DNA from: DATKJY01 sp964540105
GTDB lineage: Bacteria > Zixibacteria > MSB-5A5 > GN15 > FEB-12
Direction: 5' to 3'
Length of the DNA stretch: 64,000 bases
Assembly: GCA_964540105.1 (NCBI GenBank)
Contig: CAZILL010000001.1
Coordinates: 434,001-498,000 of the forward strand
A model generated the notes under the pieces. That model saw only the letters and a program-made list of their open reading frames with translations, was not told the origin of the DNA and did no database searches. The position numbers and the translations under genes are program-made. This document shows positions 18,031 to 26,689 of the stretch, in pieces (within the stretch, counting starts at the first letter, position 1; each line of letters begins with the position of its first letter).

Positions 18031-18363
18031 ATGGGTATGGATAGCAAGACGAAAGCGCACTTCGAGGCCAAGGCCAGAATCATCAAGGCAATGGCTCACC
18101 CCACGCGATTATTTATTGTCGATGTGCTGTCAAGGAAAGAGCAGTGCGTCTGCGAGTTGACCGAAATGGTCGGCGCGGATACCTCGACTATTTCCAAGCA
18201 CCTGTCCATCCTGAAAGCAGCCGGCATTGTTGAGGATGAGAAGCGCGGTCTACAAGTATGGTACTCGCTCAAGGTGCCCTGTATCCTGAATTTTTTTGGC
18301 TGCGTTGAGCAAGTACAGAAACTCGCTGCCAAAGAGCATCGGACAGTCCTGAGTCGAACGTAG
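18031..18363 (+). CDS. ArsR/SmtB-family metalloregulator
   Basis: 110 residues of winged helix-turn-helix: AMAHPTRLFIVDVL, then the possible metalloid-binding pair in EQCVCELTEMV, then DTSTISKHLSILKAAGIV. A good ribosome site (GAGGTGAT) precedes the ATG. It is the first gene of the module-1 operon and has TTGGC-N6-GCCAA dyads both before itself and before the next gene. It differs from the ArsR at 1.7 kb. Similar regulators often precede permease genes of the ArsP/DUF318 family. The inducer is probably As(III) or a thiol-reactive metal, but this is inferred from the cysteine pair. Confidence 0.92.
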   Translation: MGMDSKTKAHFEAKARIIKAMAHPTRLFIVDVLSRKEQCVCELTEMVGADTSTISKHLSILKAAGIVEDEKRGLQVWYSLKVPCILNFFGCVEQVQKLAAKEHRTVLSRT

Positions 18364-18380
18364 TTTTTTTGGGTCTATTT

Positions 18381-18396
18381 TTGGCCGTTTGGCCAA
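18381..18396 (+). promoter_or_regulatory. second ArsR-type operator, before the permease gene
   Basis: TTGGCCGTTTGGCCAA repeats the TTGGC-N6-GCCAA architecture found at 17993-18008. It lies between the regulator stop and the permease start at 18429, so a second promoter or an internal control point is likely here. Confidence 0.65.
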
Positions 18397-18428
18397 ATAG
18401 CCACACATGATAAAGTGACGTTTAACAT

Positions 18429-19376
18429 ATGCTTCTGCAATTCGCGGATTACATCGTCTATTCGCTCCTCGGGCTCATGCGGGGAACGCACTTAGGCGAT
18501 GCGCTCAATTTCTTCGTGTACGACAGTATCAAGATACTTCTGTTACTCTCGACCATCATCTTCATCGTCGCCATCATTCGTTCCCAATTCACGCCGGAGC
18601 GAACCCGTAGGCTATTGTCACATAAGGCTGGGTACTTCGGTAACGTTCTCGCTGCGCTATTGGGTATCGTGACACCCTTCTGTTCCTGCTCGGCTGTGCC
18701 TCTGTTCATCGGTTTTGTCGAATCCGGTGTGCCGCTTGGAGTCACCTTCTCCTTTCTTGTGTCGTCGCCGATGGTAAATGAGGTAGCTCTCATTATGCTC
18801 TGGGGATTATTCGGTTGGAAGATTGCCCTCCTGTATATCGGCACGGGAGTAACCGTAGCAATCGTATCCGGAATTGTCATTGGCAAGCTGAAGATGGAAC
18901 GCTTTGTGCAAGACCATGTCTATACCATGAAAGTGGGTGCTGGCACTGACCACACGATGGTCTGGAAAGAGCGCCTGTCCTATGCCAAGGAATACACCGG
19001 GGGGCTACTCAAGAAGATCTGGCCGTATGTCCTCGTCGGTATCGGCATCGGCGGGTTCATCCACGGCTACGCTCCGGAAGGATTCCTGCTGCGATATGCT
19101 GGCCCTGGCAACCCTTTTGGCGTACCGGTGGCAGTCCTCATTGGTGTGCCGCTCTATAGTAATGCCGCCGGGATAATTCCGATTGTGCAGGCGCTCATGG
19201 AGAAGGGGATGGCTATAGGAACCGTCCTCGCCTTTATGATGGCGGTGACGGCTCTGTCGCTGCCGGAGGCCGTTATCCTAAAGAATGTGCTTAAGATGAG
19301 GCTGCTGCTGACCTTCTTCTGTGTCGTCGCAGTCGCTATCATCGGCGTGGGTTATCTCTTCAATGCGATTTTGTAG
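18429..19376 (+). CDS. permease of the ArsP/DUF318 family
   Basis: 315 residues, about eight membrane helices in two halves. The signature TPFCSCSAVPLFIGF (about residues 80-94) is the cysteine-bearing motif of the ArsP_1/DUF318 permeases, some of which export trivalent organoarsenicals. The second half carries GVPLYSNAAGIIPIV and ALSLPEAVILKNVL. It lies between an ArsR-type regulator and a thioredoxin-like protein, an arrangement common for this family. The substrate here could be an organoarsenical or another thiol-reactive compound. The ribosome site is weak. Confidence 0.88.
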   Translation: MLLQFADYIVYSLLGLMRGTHLGDALNFFVYDSIKILLLLSTIIFIVAIIRSQFTPERTRRLLSHKAGYFGNVLAALLGIVTPFCSCSAVPLFIGFVESGVPLGVTFSFLVSSPMVNEVALIMLWGLFGWKIALLYIGTGVTVAIVSGIVIGKLKMERFVQDHVYTMKVGAGTDHTMVWKERLSYAKEYTGGLLKKIWPYVLVGIGIGGFIHGYAPEGFLLRYAGPGNPFGVPVAVLIGVPLYSNAAGIIPIVQALMEKGMAIGTVLAFMMAVTALSLPEAVILKNVLKMRLLLTFFCVVAVAIIGVGYLFNAIL

Positions 19377-19398
19377 AATGAAGTAAGGAGAAGTTACT

Positions 19399-19629
19399 AT
19401 GAGAATTCAAGTACTGGGTCCGGGCTGCCCAAACTGCAAACAGCTTCACAAGAATGCGATGGCCGCGGTAATGGAGGCCGACGTTGACGCCGACGTGGAA
19501 AAAGTCGAAGACATTACCACAATAATGAAATTTGGCGTCATGGCGACACCGGCGTTGGTTATCGACGGCGTGGTCAAGACGAGTGGCAAGGTGCTCACCG
19601 TCAGCGAAATAAAGAAGCTGATTGCCTGA
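19399..19629 (+). CDS. small thioredoxin-like protein (CPNC)
   Basis: 76 residues of the thioredoxin_3 / redox-active disulfide protein 2 type. The active site is CPNC at residues 10-13 (GPGCPNCKQL), and cis-Pro occurs in VMATPALVIDG. The start follows AAGGAGAAG. It is 22 bases after the permease gene. In arsenic islands of the arsEFG type a protein of this size accompanies ArsF and ArsG, so it may supply electrons or thiols there. Calling it ArsE would be an inference I cannot prove. Confidence 0.88.
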   Translation: MRIQVLGPGCPNCKQLHKNAMAAVMEADVDADVEKVEDITTIMKFGVMATPALVIDGVVKTSGKVLTVSEIKKLIA

Positions 19630-19655
19630 ACAATTGGACGAGAAAGGCATATGCG

Positions 19656-20180
19656 ATGAAGACGATCTTAGTGACGACCTGCCTGGCGATACTGGCCATG
19701 GCCGGCAATTTCACTCCGCTCTCGGCTGCGGATTCGACCCTCGTCAAGCCGAAGGCGGCTGACAAACAGGCAAAAGTCGCTCCCGCTACAAAAGCGAGTA
19801 CGAAAGAGGTCTCCGATACGCTGCAAACTCGGACCGGTAGCAAACACCAATTGATCGTCTACTACTTCCATGGAACGCAGCGATGCTCGAACTGCATTAA
19901 GATCGAAGCGTACACGAAAGAGGCCATCGACAGCGCCTTCTCAACACAACTGAAGGACAGTGTCCTCGTTTGGCGTCTGGTCAATACGGATGAGGATGCT
20001 AACAAACACTGTCGCGATGATTACCAGCTTTTCACTAAGTCGGTTGTATTGAGTGATCTTGCCGACGGTAAGCAGATCCACTGGAAGAATCTTGACAAGA
20101 TATGGGAACATCTTGGAGACAAAGCGGCTTTTCAGGCCTATATCCGTGAGGAAGTGGCCGCGTACCTGAAGGCCGATTGA
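19656..20180 (+). CDS. ArsF-like exported CxxC protein (nitrophenylarsenical reduction family)
   Basis: 174 residues. A signal peptide (MKTILVTTCLAILAMAGNFTPLSA) is followed by a Lys/Ala/Thr-rich linker and a conserved domain starting at about residue 65. The motif YYFHGTQRCSNCIKIEAYT, with its CSNC pair, is typical of proteins annotated as the ArsF-like subunit of nitrophenyl-compound reduction. The fold is probably thioredoxin-like and periplasmic or membrane-facing. It lies between a thioredoxin-like gene and the ArsG-like membrane gene, overlapping the latter by one base (TGATG). A role in aromatic arsenical reduction is inferred from the family name, not shown here. Confidence 0.75.
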   Translation: MKTILVTTCLAILAMAGNFTPLSAADSTLVKPKAADKQAKVAPATKASTKEVSDTLQTRTGSKHQLIVYYFHGTQRCSNCIKIEAYTKEAIDSAFSTQLKDSVLVWRLVNTDEDANKHCRDDYQLFTKSVVLSDLADGKQIHWKNLDKIWEHLGDKAAFQAYIREEVAAYLKAD

Positions 20181-20869
20181 TGGATTCACTGCTCGTAGCG
20201 GCCGGCTCGGCCTTCTGGTTTGGTATCCTGACCTCGATATCGCCATGCCCGTTGGCGACCAACATCGTCGCCGTGTCGTTTGTCAGTCGAGAGGTAGAAA
20301 GCCCCAGGCGTGCTGTTCTCTCCGGCTTGCTGTACACTCTTGGCCGCATGCTCACCTATATCGGCCTTGGTGCGATCGTGGTCGCTGGAATGATTTCCAT
20401 CCCGGCTGTGGCCAATTTCCTGCAAGACTACATGGACAAGGTTCTTGGGCCACTCCTTGTTCTGGTGGGCGTGCTTCTTCTGGGTTCGTTTAGTCTGACA
20501 CTTCCCAGCATGGGGGGCGGCGAAAGAACTCGACGTTTAGCAGAGCGCGGAGGAATCTGGGGTGCACTGCCACTGGGGATCATCTTTGCTCTGTCACTCT
20601 GTCCGGTGTCCGCGGCCCTGTTCTTCGGAAGTCTCATTCCGCTCGCCCTTCAGCACAAGTCCTATTTGCTCATGCCAGGTCTTTTCGGTGTGGGTACAGG
20701 ATTGCCGGTAATCGTCTTCGGCTTGGTGATCGTGTTTGGTGCCAGTTCAGTTGGGAAGCTTTTCAGCCGCGTCACCATCATAGAGAAGTGGGTGCGACGT
20801 CTGACGGCCGCCACCTTCATCGTAATTGGGTTGCATTACATACTGAGGTATAATTTCGGAGCTTACTGA
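20180..20869 (+). CDS. ArsG-like/CcdA-family membrane protein
   Basis: The start is ATG 20180, overlapping the previous stop (TGATG). The 229-residue protein has six membrane helices of the DsbD/CcdA fold. Two cysteine-proline motifs face each other: SISPCPLATNI near residue 23 and LSLCPVSAALFF near residue 140. These carry electrons across the membrane in CcdA proteins. In arsEFG-type clusters the equivalent gene is annotated as an aromatic aminoarsenical efflux permease, ArsG. Electron transfer to the ArsF-like partner, or efflux, are both compatible with the sequence. It is the last gene of module 1. Confidence 0.78.
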   Translation: MDSLLVAAGSAFWFGILTSISPCPLATNIVAVSFVSREVESPRRAVLSGLLYTLGRMLTYIGLGAIVVAGMISIPAVANFLQDYMDKVLGPLLVLVGVLLLGSFSLTLPSMGGGERTRRLAERGGIWGALPLGIIFALSLCPVSAALFFGSLIPLALQHKSYLLMPGLFGVGTGLPVIVFGLVIVFGASSVGKLFSRVTIIEKWVRRLTAATFIVIGLHYILRYNFGAY

Positions 20870-20893
20870 TGAAGCCGTGGAGAACCAAAGAAC

Positions 20894-21104
20894 GGTCACG
20901 ATTTGGCCGCAATGGCCTGTAAGCCCTTGTGCCACAACGCGAATCGGAGGTTCGATCCCCCCACCTCCAATAATATAACTCATTACAAATCAATCGCTTA
21001 CAAAGGGAAGGGGCGTCCGAATCCCCGTCCCCTGGCTTTTCTAAGCGTATATCTGGCAATCACCCCGAATAAACGAAAACGCGAAACGTCACAACTTGGT
21101 CACT
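20894..21104 (+). repeat. att-like repeat with ssrA 3' end, copy A
   Basis: Order of parts: arm GGTCACGATTTGG (20894), a spacer with TGTGCCACAACGCGA, the ssrA-like core GGAGGTTCGATCCCCCCACC to TCCA (20946-20969), then ATAATATAACTCATTAC, a small hairpin around AGGGGCGTCC...CGTCCCCT, and the distal arm CGTCACAACTTGGTCAC ending at 21103. From CACCTCCA to CTTTTCTA, about 80 bases, it is identical to copy D at 36 kb. The T-stem is not fully paired, so this is not a working tmRNA end. The next 228 bases up to 21332 hold only a 34-codon frame at 21173-21277 that I cannot assign. Confidence 0.85.
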
Positions 21105-21332
21105 GCTAGCCTTGACTGTGCGAGTCAATTAAATCGCGCTTTCCAATCTACTAACGACGGGGCCTCCACGGAATGGCTGTCACTTGGGTTCAGCGGTTCT
21201 GTTCTTTCGACCTTTCCGAATTCCACGAGTATCTCAAGAAGCTGGATCCGACTATGACCACTTCTGATCATGCCTAAAGAGCGGTATAAGGCCAAACCCC
21301 ACTAACAGGTTCTTAAGTCGATCAACCCGACA

Positions 21333-22274
21333 TTAGCTATCCCTCTGGAGCCAATCCAGCATTGCTGAAATGCTCCCGGTAGCCATGGCTACACTCGTGT
21401 CAGCTGCTCCGTAGTAGAAATGGATGGTGTCACCATCGGGAAGAATGGTGTACCCGCAGGGGAAAACGACATTGCCAACGTCACCGTGCAATTCATAGGA
21501 TTCCTCGGGACCAAAGATCCACTGATTGCCCCGCTTGAGGCACACATCCGGGGCATGCAAGTCGAACAGCGCGAGCCCGAGTCGATAAATCGCGCCTGCG
21601 GCAGTCTGTCGTACGCCATGGTACATCACTAACCACCCCTTCGGAGTTTCTATAGGGGGCGGCGAGAGACCTATTTTGTTTGCATCCCACCATCCTCCGC
21701 GCCGAGCTTCCATCATTAATCTGTGACCGCCCCAATGTGTTAAATCGGGTGAGTATGAGATCCACATGTGCGCTCTCGGAGAGCTGACCGGTCGGTGAAT
21801 CAGTGCCCAGCGACCGTCGATGCGGTGCGGCAGCAAAGTCGCATCCTTGTCTTCAGGAGGCATGATGATTCCATGGCGCTTGAATTCGTGGAAATCCTGG
21901 GTAGTTGCCAGGGCCACGCCCGGCCCATCGCGCGTGAATGCCGTATAAACTACGACATATTGATTCAGTTCCGGGATGTACGTAATTCGCGGATCTTCAA
22001 TTCCCCAAACCTCCTCGGGAAAACGTTCAGGGTCTGGCATCAAAGTCGGCTGCGCATCAATCCTCCAGCCGTCAATGCCGTTGACTGAGCGCGCGGCGCA
22101 GAGGTGTGACTGCCCGCGTCGATCCTCTACACGACACAGGAGCAGCGTCGTTCCATCTGCCAGCAATGTGGCCCCGGGATTAAAGACACTATTGACGGGA
22201 TAAGGCCAATTTGCAGCGGTTAAGATCGGATTCAGTTTGTGACGCCTAAGAAGTTCGGGGTGCGAATTGCTCAT
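21333..22274 (-). CDS. GH130-family glycosidase or phosphorylase
   Basis: 313 residues of five-bladed propeller type. The motif GIEDPR (91-96), with the conserved acid Asp94, and DATLLPHRIDGRW are typical of GH130. Most studied members cleave or phosphorolyse beta-mannosides (beta-1,4- or 1,2-mannosyl phosphorylases and mannosidases). No signal peptide is seen, so it acts in the cytoplasm. Its start overlaps the end of the glycosyltransferase gene by four bases (ATGA), so both are probably co-translated and act on the same oligosaccharide. The linkage cannot be told from the sequence. Confidence 0.9.
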   Translation of the reverse strand: MSNSHPELLRRHKLNPILTAANWPYPVNSVFNPGATLLADGTTLLLCRVEDRRGQSHLCAARSVNGIDGWRIDAQPTLMPDPERFPEEVWGIEDPRITYIPELNQYVVVYTAFTRDGPGVALATTQDFHEFKRHGIIMPPEDKDATLLPHRIDGRWALIHRPVSSPRAHMWISYSPDLTHWGGHRLMMEARRGGWWDANKIGLSPPPIETPKGWLVMYHGVRQTAAGAIYRLGLALFDLHAPDVCLKRGNQWIFGPEESYELHGDVGNVVFPCGYTILPDGDTIHFYYGAADTSVAMATGSISAMLDWLQRDS

Positions 22275-24583
22275 CTGGATCGCGTCTCCACAGGTTTGAA
22301 GGTGTTCTCTGCCAAGCGCAGTTCCAGCAGGGACTGGAGGAAGGCGAGTGTCGATTCTGCGCCGAGATTCTCGTTAGGACGATCCGGATGCAGACCATCG
22401 CGACATCCGCCCGTAGTTGGGTCGTAAATTGAAAGATTCAGGTCATTGCGTCCGAGAAACCACTCAAAGGCGCTCTGAGCTTCCTTGCGCCATCGGTTGT
22501 CCAGAGTAATTCGATAAGCCTCGAGACAGGCGGAAACCATAGCTTGACCCTCCACAGGCTGTTGATCGAAACGGGCGCGCTCACCGCCTTTCCGAAAGAA
22601 GCCGTTGGAACCGATGGGGACAAAATGCCCCCCCTTGCTGGCTCGCTGTATGTCGGACAGCCAAACAAGCGATTCCAATCCAGCTTCAATCATCGCAGCA
22701 CTTTGAACAGATTGTCCGCAGATAAGCGATGCGTGGGGTAGAACGGCGTTGCAGTACGACAGTCCCTCCTCGTACCACTGCCAGTCGTCGGTGCGACAAC
22801 GTTGATACAAAGAGAGAAGTCGCTGTGACAATTCCTCCTGGACCTGACCGGCGCGACGATCGCCGGCGAAGCGTTGGAGGTACTCATGAATGCCGATGAG
22901 CGCAAAAGCCCAGGCGCGAGGACTAGTTGTGCCGAGAATAGCGGGCAGGGCCTTCTCGAACAACCATCCGGCCATACTCTGGAGGGCCGGAGTATGAGAG
23001 CGACCGAGAACTGTACCGAGGGCCCATAGGGCGCGGCCATGACTGTCGTCCGAACCGTTCTCTTCCAGCCAGCTGCGCTGGTAGGTCATGAAGTTGCGAA
23101 AACGTCCGGTCTCGGCGTTATAGGCGTACCAGATGAAAGCGAGATAGCGTGAGGCTAATTCGAAGGCCTCTTGGTTACCCGCGTCCTCCAAGAGCGAGCT
23201 CACGATGAGAGCGCGGGCATTGTCATCAGTTGTGTACCCTTCATGATAATTGGGGATAATGAAAATCGCATGCTGCAGTATGCCTGTTTCGTCGGTCATG
23301 TTACGCAGGTGATCAAGCTTGAGGGGCGGCAATTCACCAGGATGTTTGTCGAGGGCTTTGACAGTGAAGCCCGGTCTGCTGAAATGGCGGCGATCTGTTC
23401 GAGCGCGCTCGAAGGTTTCGCGATAGCGGCGCGCCACCTGCGGCCAGATCATCTCCCTTCCGAACATGTAGGCCCGCTTGCGCATCGCGTGACGTCTGGC
23501 TTCGTCACTCAATAGATCCACGACCATCTGAGCGAGGGCAGCAGGATCCCGAAACGGCACCAGCGCTCCCCGCTCTTCGGCCAGCATCTCCTCTGCGTAC
23601 CAGTATGGAGTCGAAATGACGGCTTTCCCGGCTCCCAGTGTGTAAGCGAGCGTGCCCGAAGTGATCTGTGCCTGGTTGAGATAAGGAGTGATGTATATGT
23701 CCGCTGCTCCGATAAACTCAATCAGTTCTTCCAAGCTAACGAAGCGATTATAGAAGATAACATTGCTTTCGACGCCCCTCTCACGTGCTAACCATTGGAG
23801 CGACAACCGGTAGGCTTCTCCGTCGGTTTCCTTAACGTGAGGGTGGGTTTCCCCCAGGATTATGTAGACCACGTTGGGATGAGCAGCGAGGATCGCAGGT
23901 AAGGCCTCGATGACGTTCTCGATCCCCTTACTTGACGAGAGCAGTCCAAAGCTAAGCAGAACCATCTTTCCTTCCACGCCGAATAGATCCTTATGGAAGC
24001 TCGGGTCAACAAAAGGCACGTCCGGGATGCCATGGGGGATGAGATCAATCTTGTCCGGAGACACGTGATAGATATCTGTGAGAAAATCCTTACCACGCTG
24101 ACTCATCACAACGAGTCGATCCGAGATCTTGGTAATTTCCTCCAGCACCGTCCGCTGATCTGCGTCCGGTTCGGCAAGAACGGTGTGCAGGGTCGTGACA
24201 ATCGGCATGCGCAGCTCGCGCAGGAGCGAGAGGATGTGGCTGCCGGCTCGACCGCCGAAAATACCGTATTCATGCTGAAGGCAAACCAAATCGACGTTAT
24301 TAATATTCAGAAAGTCGGCTGCCCGGCGATACGATTCGATGTCCTTTTCCGTGATTTCAAAACGGACGCGACTGGGGTACTGGTAACCCTCATCGGTGTC
24401 ATTAACCGGAAGAGCGATACATGTCGTCGCCTCACTTTCGGCAGCGATCGCTTCACACAAATCGGTAGTGAAGGTAGCAATACCGCACCGGCGCGGAAGG
24501 TAATTGCCGACGAACGCAATTCGCTTGATAATGGAGCTGGAAGAGCCGTTCTGCAAAACGAGTATTTCCTTTCTGGCGACCAC
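22271..24583 (-). CDS. GT4 glycosyltransferase fused to an alpha/alpha-barrel-like domain
   Basis: 770 residues in two parts. Residues about 20-395 form a GT-B GT4 enzyme: GNYLPRRCGIATFT, LQHEYGIFGGRAG, HGIPDVPF, GLLSSSKGIENVI and the C-terminal ITPYLNQAQITSGTLAYTLG-type donor site. Residues about 410-760 (TTDDNARALIVSSLL, DDSHGRALWALGTVLG, LGAESTLAFLQSLLEL) look like a helical (alpha/alpha)6 domain found in glycoside hydrolases. Such fusions usually pair with GH130 genes, as here. The product is probably a cytoplasmic mannoside or related glycan enzyme. There is no signal peptide. Confidence 0.88.
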   Translation of the reverse strand: MVARKEILVLQNGSSSSIIKRIAFVGNYLPRRCGIATFTTDLCEAIAAESEATTCIALPVNDTDEGYQYPSRVRFEITEKDIESYRRAADFLNINNVDLVCLQHEYGIFGGRAGSHILSLLRELRMPIVTTLHTVLAEPDADQRTVLEEITKISDRLVVMSQRGKDFLTDIYHVSPDKIDLIPHGIPDVPFVDPSFHKDLFGVEGKMVLLSFGLLSSSKGIENVIEALPAILAAHPNVVYIILGETHPHVKETDGEAYRLSLQWLARERGVESNVIFYNRFVSLEELIEFIGAADIYITPYLNQAQITSGTLAYTLGAGKAVISTPYWYAEEMLAEERGALVPFRDPAALAQMVVDLLSDEARRHAMRKRAYMFGREMIWPQVARRYRETFERARTDRRHFSRPGFTVKALDKHPGELPPLKLDHLRNMTDETGILQHAIFIIPNYHEGYTTDDNARALIVSSLLEDAGNQEAFELASRYLAFIWYAYNAETGRFRNFMTYQRSWLEENGSDDSHGRALWALGTVLGRSHTPALQSMAGWLFEKALPAILGTTSPRAWAFALIGIHEYLQRFAGDRRAGQVQEELSQRLLSLYQRCRTDDWQWYEEGLSYCNAVLPHASLICGQSVQSAAMIEAGLESLVWLSDIQRASKGGHFVPIGSNGFFRKGGERARFDQQPVEGQAMVSACLEAYRITLDNRWRKEAQSAFEWFLGRNDLNLSIYDPTTGGCRDGLHPDRPNENLGAESTLAFLQSLLELRLAENTFKPVETRSR

Positions 24584-25450
24584 TGCGTCAATGGAGTCGC
24601 ATCCGAGTGCGAAGCTGGTAGCAAATAGGATCGGCAGTGATGTTCTCCGCTACCAGAGGAAACAGCGCGCGACAATCACAGTATACTGGGATCTGCAAAA
24701 CGCGCAATCGCTCGAACGATTGAGAAGGGGATTAGTCCCCGGTCTGAAACGTGTGCGATTTCCACAGTGTCTACTGACCGAAATCAATGTAATACGGGTA
24801 GTCAAGATTTCCTGGAGACTGTTTATAGTGAGGCCGAGTTCTCTGAAGGGCAAATCGACTGAATACGGCAGCCAATGTACAGGAGAGAAAACCAGGAATC
24901 CCGCCGAATACGATCCACGCGACAATTAACATGCTTCCATCCTCTGTTGTTGAGCGAATCGTCCAGCGTTACGCAGTCCGTTCCCTTATTCCTCTCGTGC
25001 GCTCGGCAGGCTTCCTCTCAATTCCGCTTTCTGCAGGCCTTAAACGGATGCCCGGCCTTGGTCGTTGAAAGGCATCTCCATGAAACAGTATCCCAAGGAT
25101 ATGCCGTCGACCTTGTATGTGCTGATGCTGACATCCGCCACAACATCACACTTTCATGTTACAACCGTTTACAGATTGCCCTGGCGCGGATTCTCACCGG
25201 ACCATGTGGGCGCGTCATAGTGCTGCTGTCACCAGATCGATGCTTTGACAAGGATTGATTTGTCAGGGCAAGGCTTGAAAAACAATCAATTCGTGGACGC
25301 CAAGTCTATTGGTATATACGTCGAAATTCTGCAAATGCCTAGGTTTATGTTTACTTTCAGTAGAACACCCCGCGATCGGAGGCTGCCCAATTGGCGGCGA
25401 AGTGTTTGCCGCACAGACGCTTCTGGGTCAATCGAGTCCATTTTTTCTGC
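24584..25450. other. intergenic stretch without a convincing gene
   Basis: 867 bases between divergent genes. A 127-codon plus-strand frame (24875-25258) lacks a ribosome site and shows no protein-like pattern. A 46-codon frame beginning MKQYPKDMPSTLYVLM (ATG at about 25080) is also unassigned. Promoters for the leftward glycosyltransferase must lie near 24590-24700. No hairpin or repeat stood out. Confidence 0.5.
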
Positions 25451-25479
25451 TTGACAGGAATTCGTCGAATTTCCATATT
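25451..25479 (+). promoter_or_regulatory. sigma70-type promoter of the response-regulator gene
   Basis: TTGACA (25451-25456), a 17-base spacer and CATATT (25474-25479) form a near-consensus promoter, about 43 bases upstream of the GTG start at 25522. Confidence 0.65.
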
Positions 25480-25521
25480 TTTGAGGTAGTTGACAAGCAG
25501 GTCGTCAGTGGAGAGTCATGT

Positions 25522-26211
25522 GTGCCGAAGATCCGAGTGTTGTTAATTGAAGACAATCGCATTCTGCGCGAGGGGATTAGTGCGATGCTCAATGACCAGC
25601 CGGACATCAGAGCGGTAGCGGCATCTGGCAACGGCGATGCCCTTGACAAGGCTCAGCGAGTCAAGCCCAAGGTAGTTCTTCTTGATCTTGGTTTACGGAG
25701 CCAGAGCAGTCTCAGAATAACTGAGACCATCAGGAAGCGACATCCGAAAGCTGAGATCGTGGTGATGGACCTTGTCCCCGTGCAGGCGGAAGTCATTGAA
25801 TTCGTCAAAGCTGGAGTCTCGGGCTTCATTCTTAAGGACGCCACTATTGATGACTTCCTACACACAATTCGATCGGTTGCTGAGGGTAAGAAAGTGCTGC
25901 CGCCCCCTATGGCAAACTCGCTGTTCTCGCACATTGTGGAATATGCTGTTCAAACCGGCAAGGCAGGTCGACTGATGAAGGCGGTCAAGTTGACCAGACG
26001 AGAACATGAGGTAGTGGGCCTTATCTCAAGGGGCATGAGCAACAAGGAGATTGCCCAGGAACTCAATATAGCGGTACATACAGTCAAGAGTCACGTCCAC
26101 AACACATTGGAGAAACTGGCTCTTCACACCCGACTGGAACTGGCCAGCTACGCGCTCACGGACGGCATGGTGCGGGCCTCGGCGAAACGGGTCTCGAAGA
26201 ACCAAGAGTAG
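25522..26211 (+). CDS. NarL/FixJ-type response regulator
   Basis: The start is GTG 25522, with GGAGAG six bases upstream. The frame extends further back but that part overlaps the promoter. The 229-residue product has a receiver (VLLIEDNRILREGI, phospho-acceptor Asp in VVLLDLGL, conserved Lys in GFILKDAT) and a LuxR-type helix-turn-helix (LTRREHEVVGLISRGMSNKEIAQEL, then VHTVKSHVHN). It would activate or repress promoters after phosphorylation. No histidine kinase is next to it. It heads a same-strand run of ATP-cone, sigma-like and radical SAM genes. Confidence 0.93.
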   Translation: MPKIRVLLIEDNRILREGISAMLNDQPDIRAVAASGNGDALDKAQRVKPKVVLLDLGLRSQSSLRITETIRKRHPKAEIVVMDLVPVQAEVIEFVKAGVSGFILKDATIDDFLHTIRSVAEGKKVLPPPMANSLFSHIVEYAVQTGKAGRLMKAVKLTRREHEVVGLISRGMSNKEIAQELNIAVHTVKSHVHNTLEKLALHTRLELASYALTDGMVRASAKRVSKNQE

Positions 26212-26406
26212 CGCCTCATTCTTTGGGATTAGTTCCTTTTTCAATCCTTCGGCCGATTGATCGGCAGTTCAATTCAGGCATATTAGCTCAGAAACGGTGA
26301 ATTGGGCCTGAACTGCAGTCTTTCTCTTATGGTGGACTGTAGCCAAGCCAACGGAATTCTACCGCTACCCGAAGTAACGTCAGCGGTGACGATTGAAGGA
26401 GAAGTG

Positions 26407-26655
26407 ATGGCTGTGCAAGTAATAGGAAAGCGATCAGGCAAAGACGAGGTGTTCCAGATAGACAAGATCCTGAACTCAATGCGGAGCGCTGGTGTCAGCC
26501 AGGAAGCCGCTCAAAGAGTAGCAGGGAGTATCACCTTTCACGAGGGCATTACCACCGTAGAAGTGCGGAATCAAGTGATCGGCGGGATCAAGAATCGAGA
26601 GCCACAGGCCGCTAAGCAGTACGAATCGCACCCGAGGAAGACTCATAAGACATAA
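26407..26655 (+). CDS. stand-alone ATP-cone domain protein
   Basis: The start is ATG 26407, preceded by AAGGAGAAG. The 82-residue protein consists almost only of an ATP-cone: VQVIGKRSGKDEVFQIDKILNSM at the start, then AGVSQEAAQRVAGSI and a VEVRNQVIGGI segment. ATP-cones normally sit on ribonucleotide reductases or NrdR and sense ATP/dATP. Alone they probably act as nucleotide-sensing regulators. The last 15 residues are basic and unstructured. The gene is between a response regulator and a sigma-like factor. Confidence 0.8.
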   Translation: MAVQVIGKRSGKDEVFQIDKILNSMRSAGVSQEAAQRVAGSITFHEGITTVEVRNQVIGGIKNREPQAAKQYESHPRKTHKT

Positions 26656-26689
26656 GTAGGTCTCTTCAATGATCAAGGTGAGTTGAGGT

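Noticed and set aside
21173..21277. 34-codon frame after repeat copy A
   Set aside because: Too short and unsupported. Could be a remnant of an element end.
24875..25258. 127-codon plus-strand frame
   Set aside because: No ribosome site, odd composition and no family pattern. Left as intergenic.
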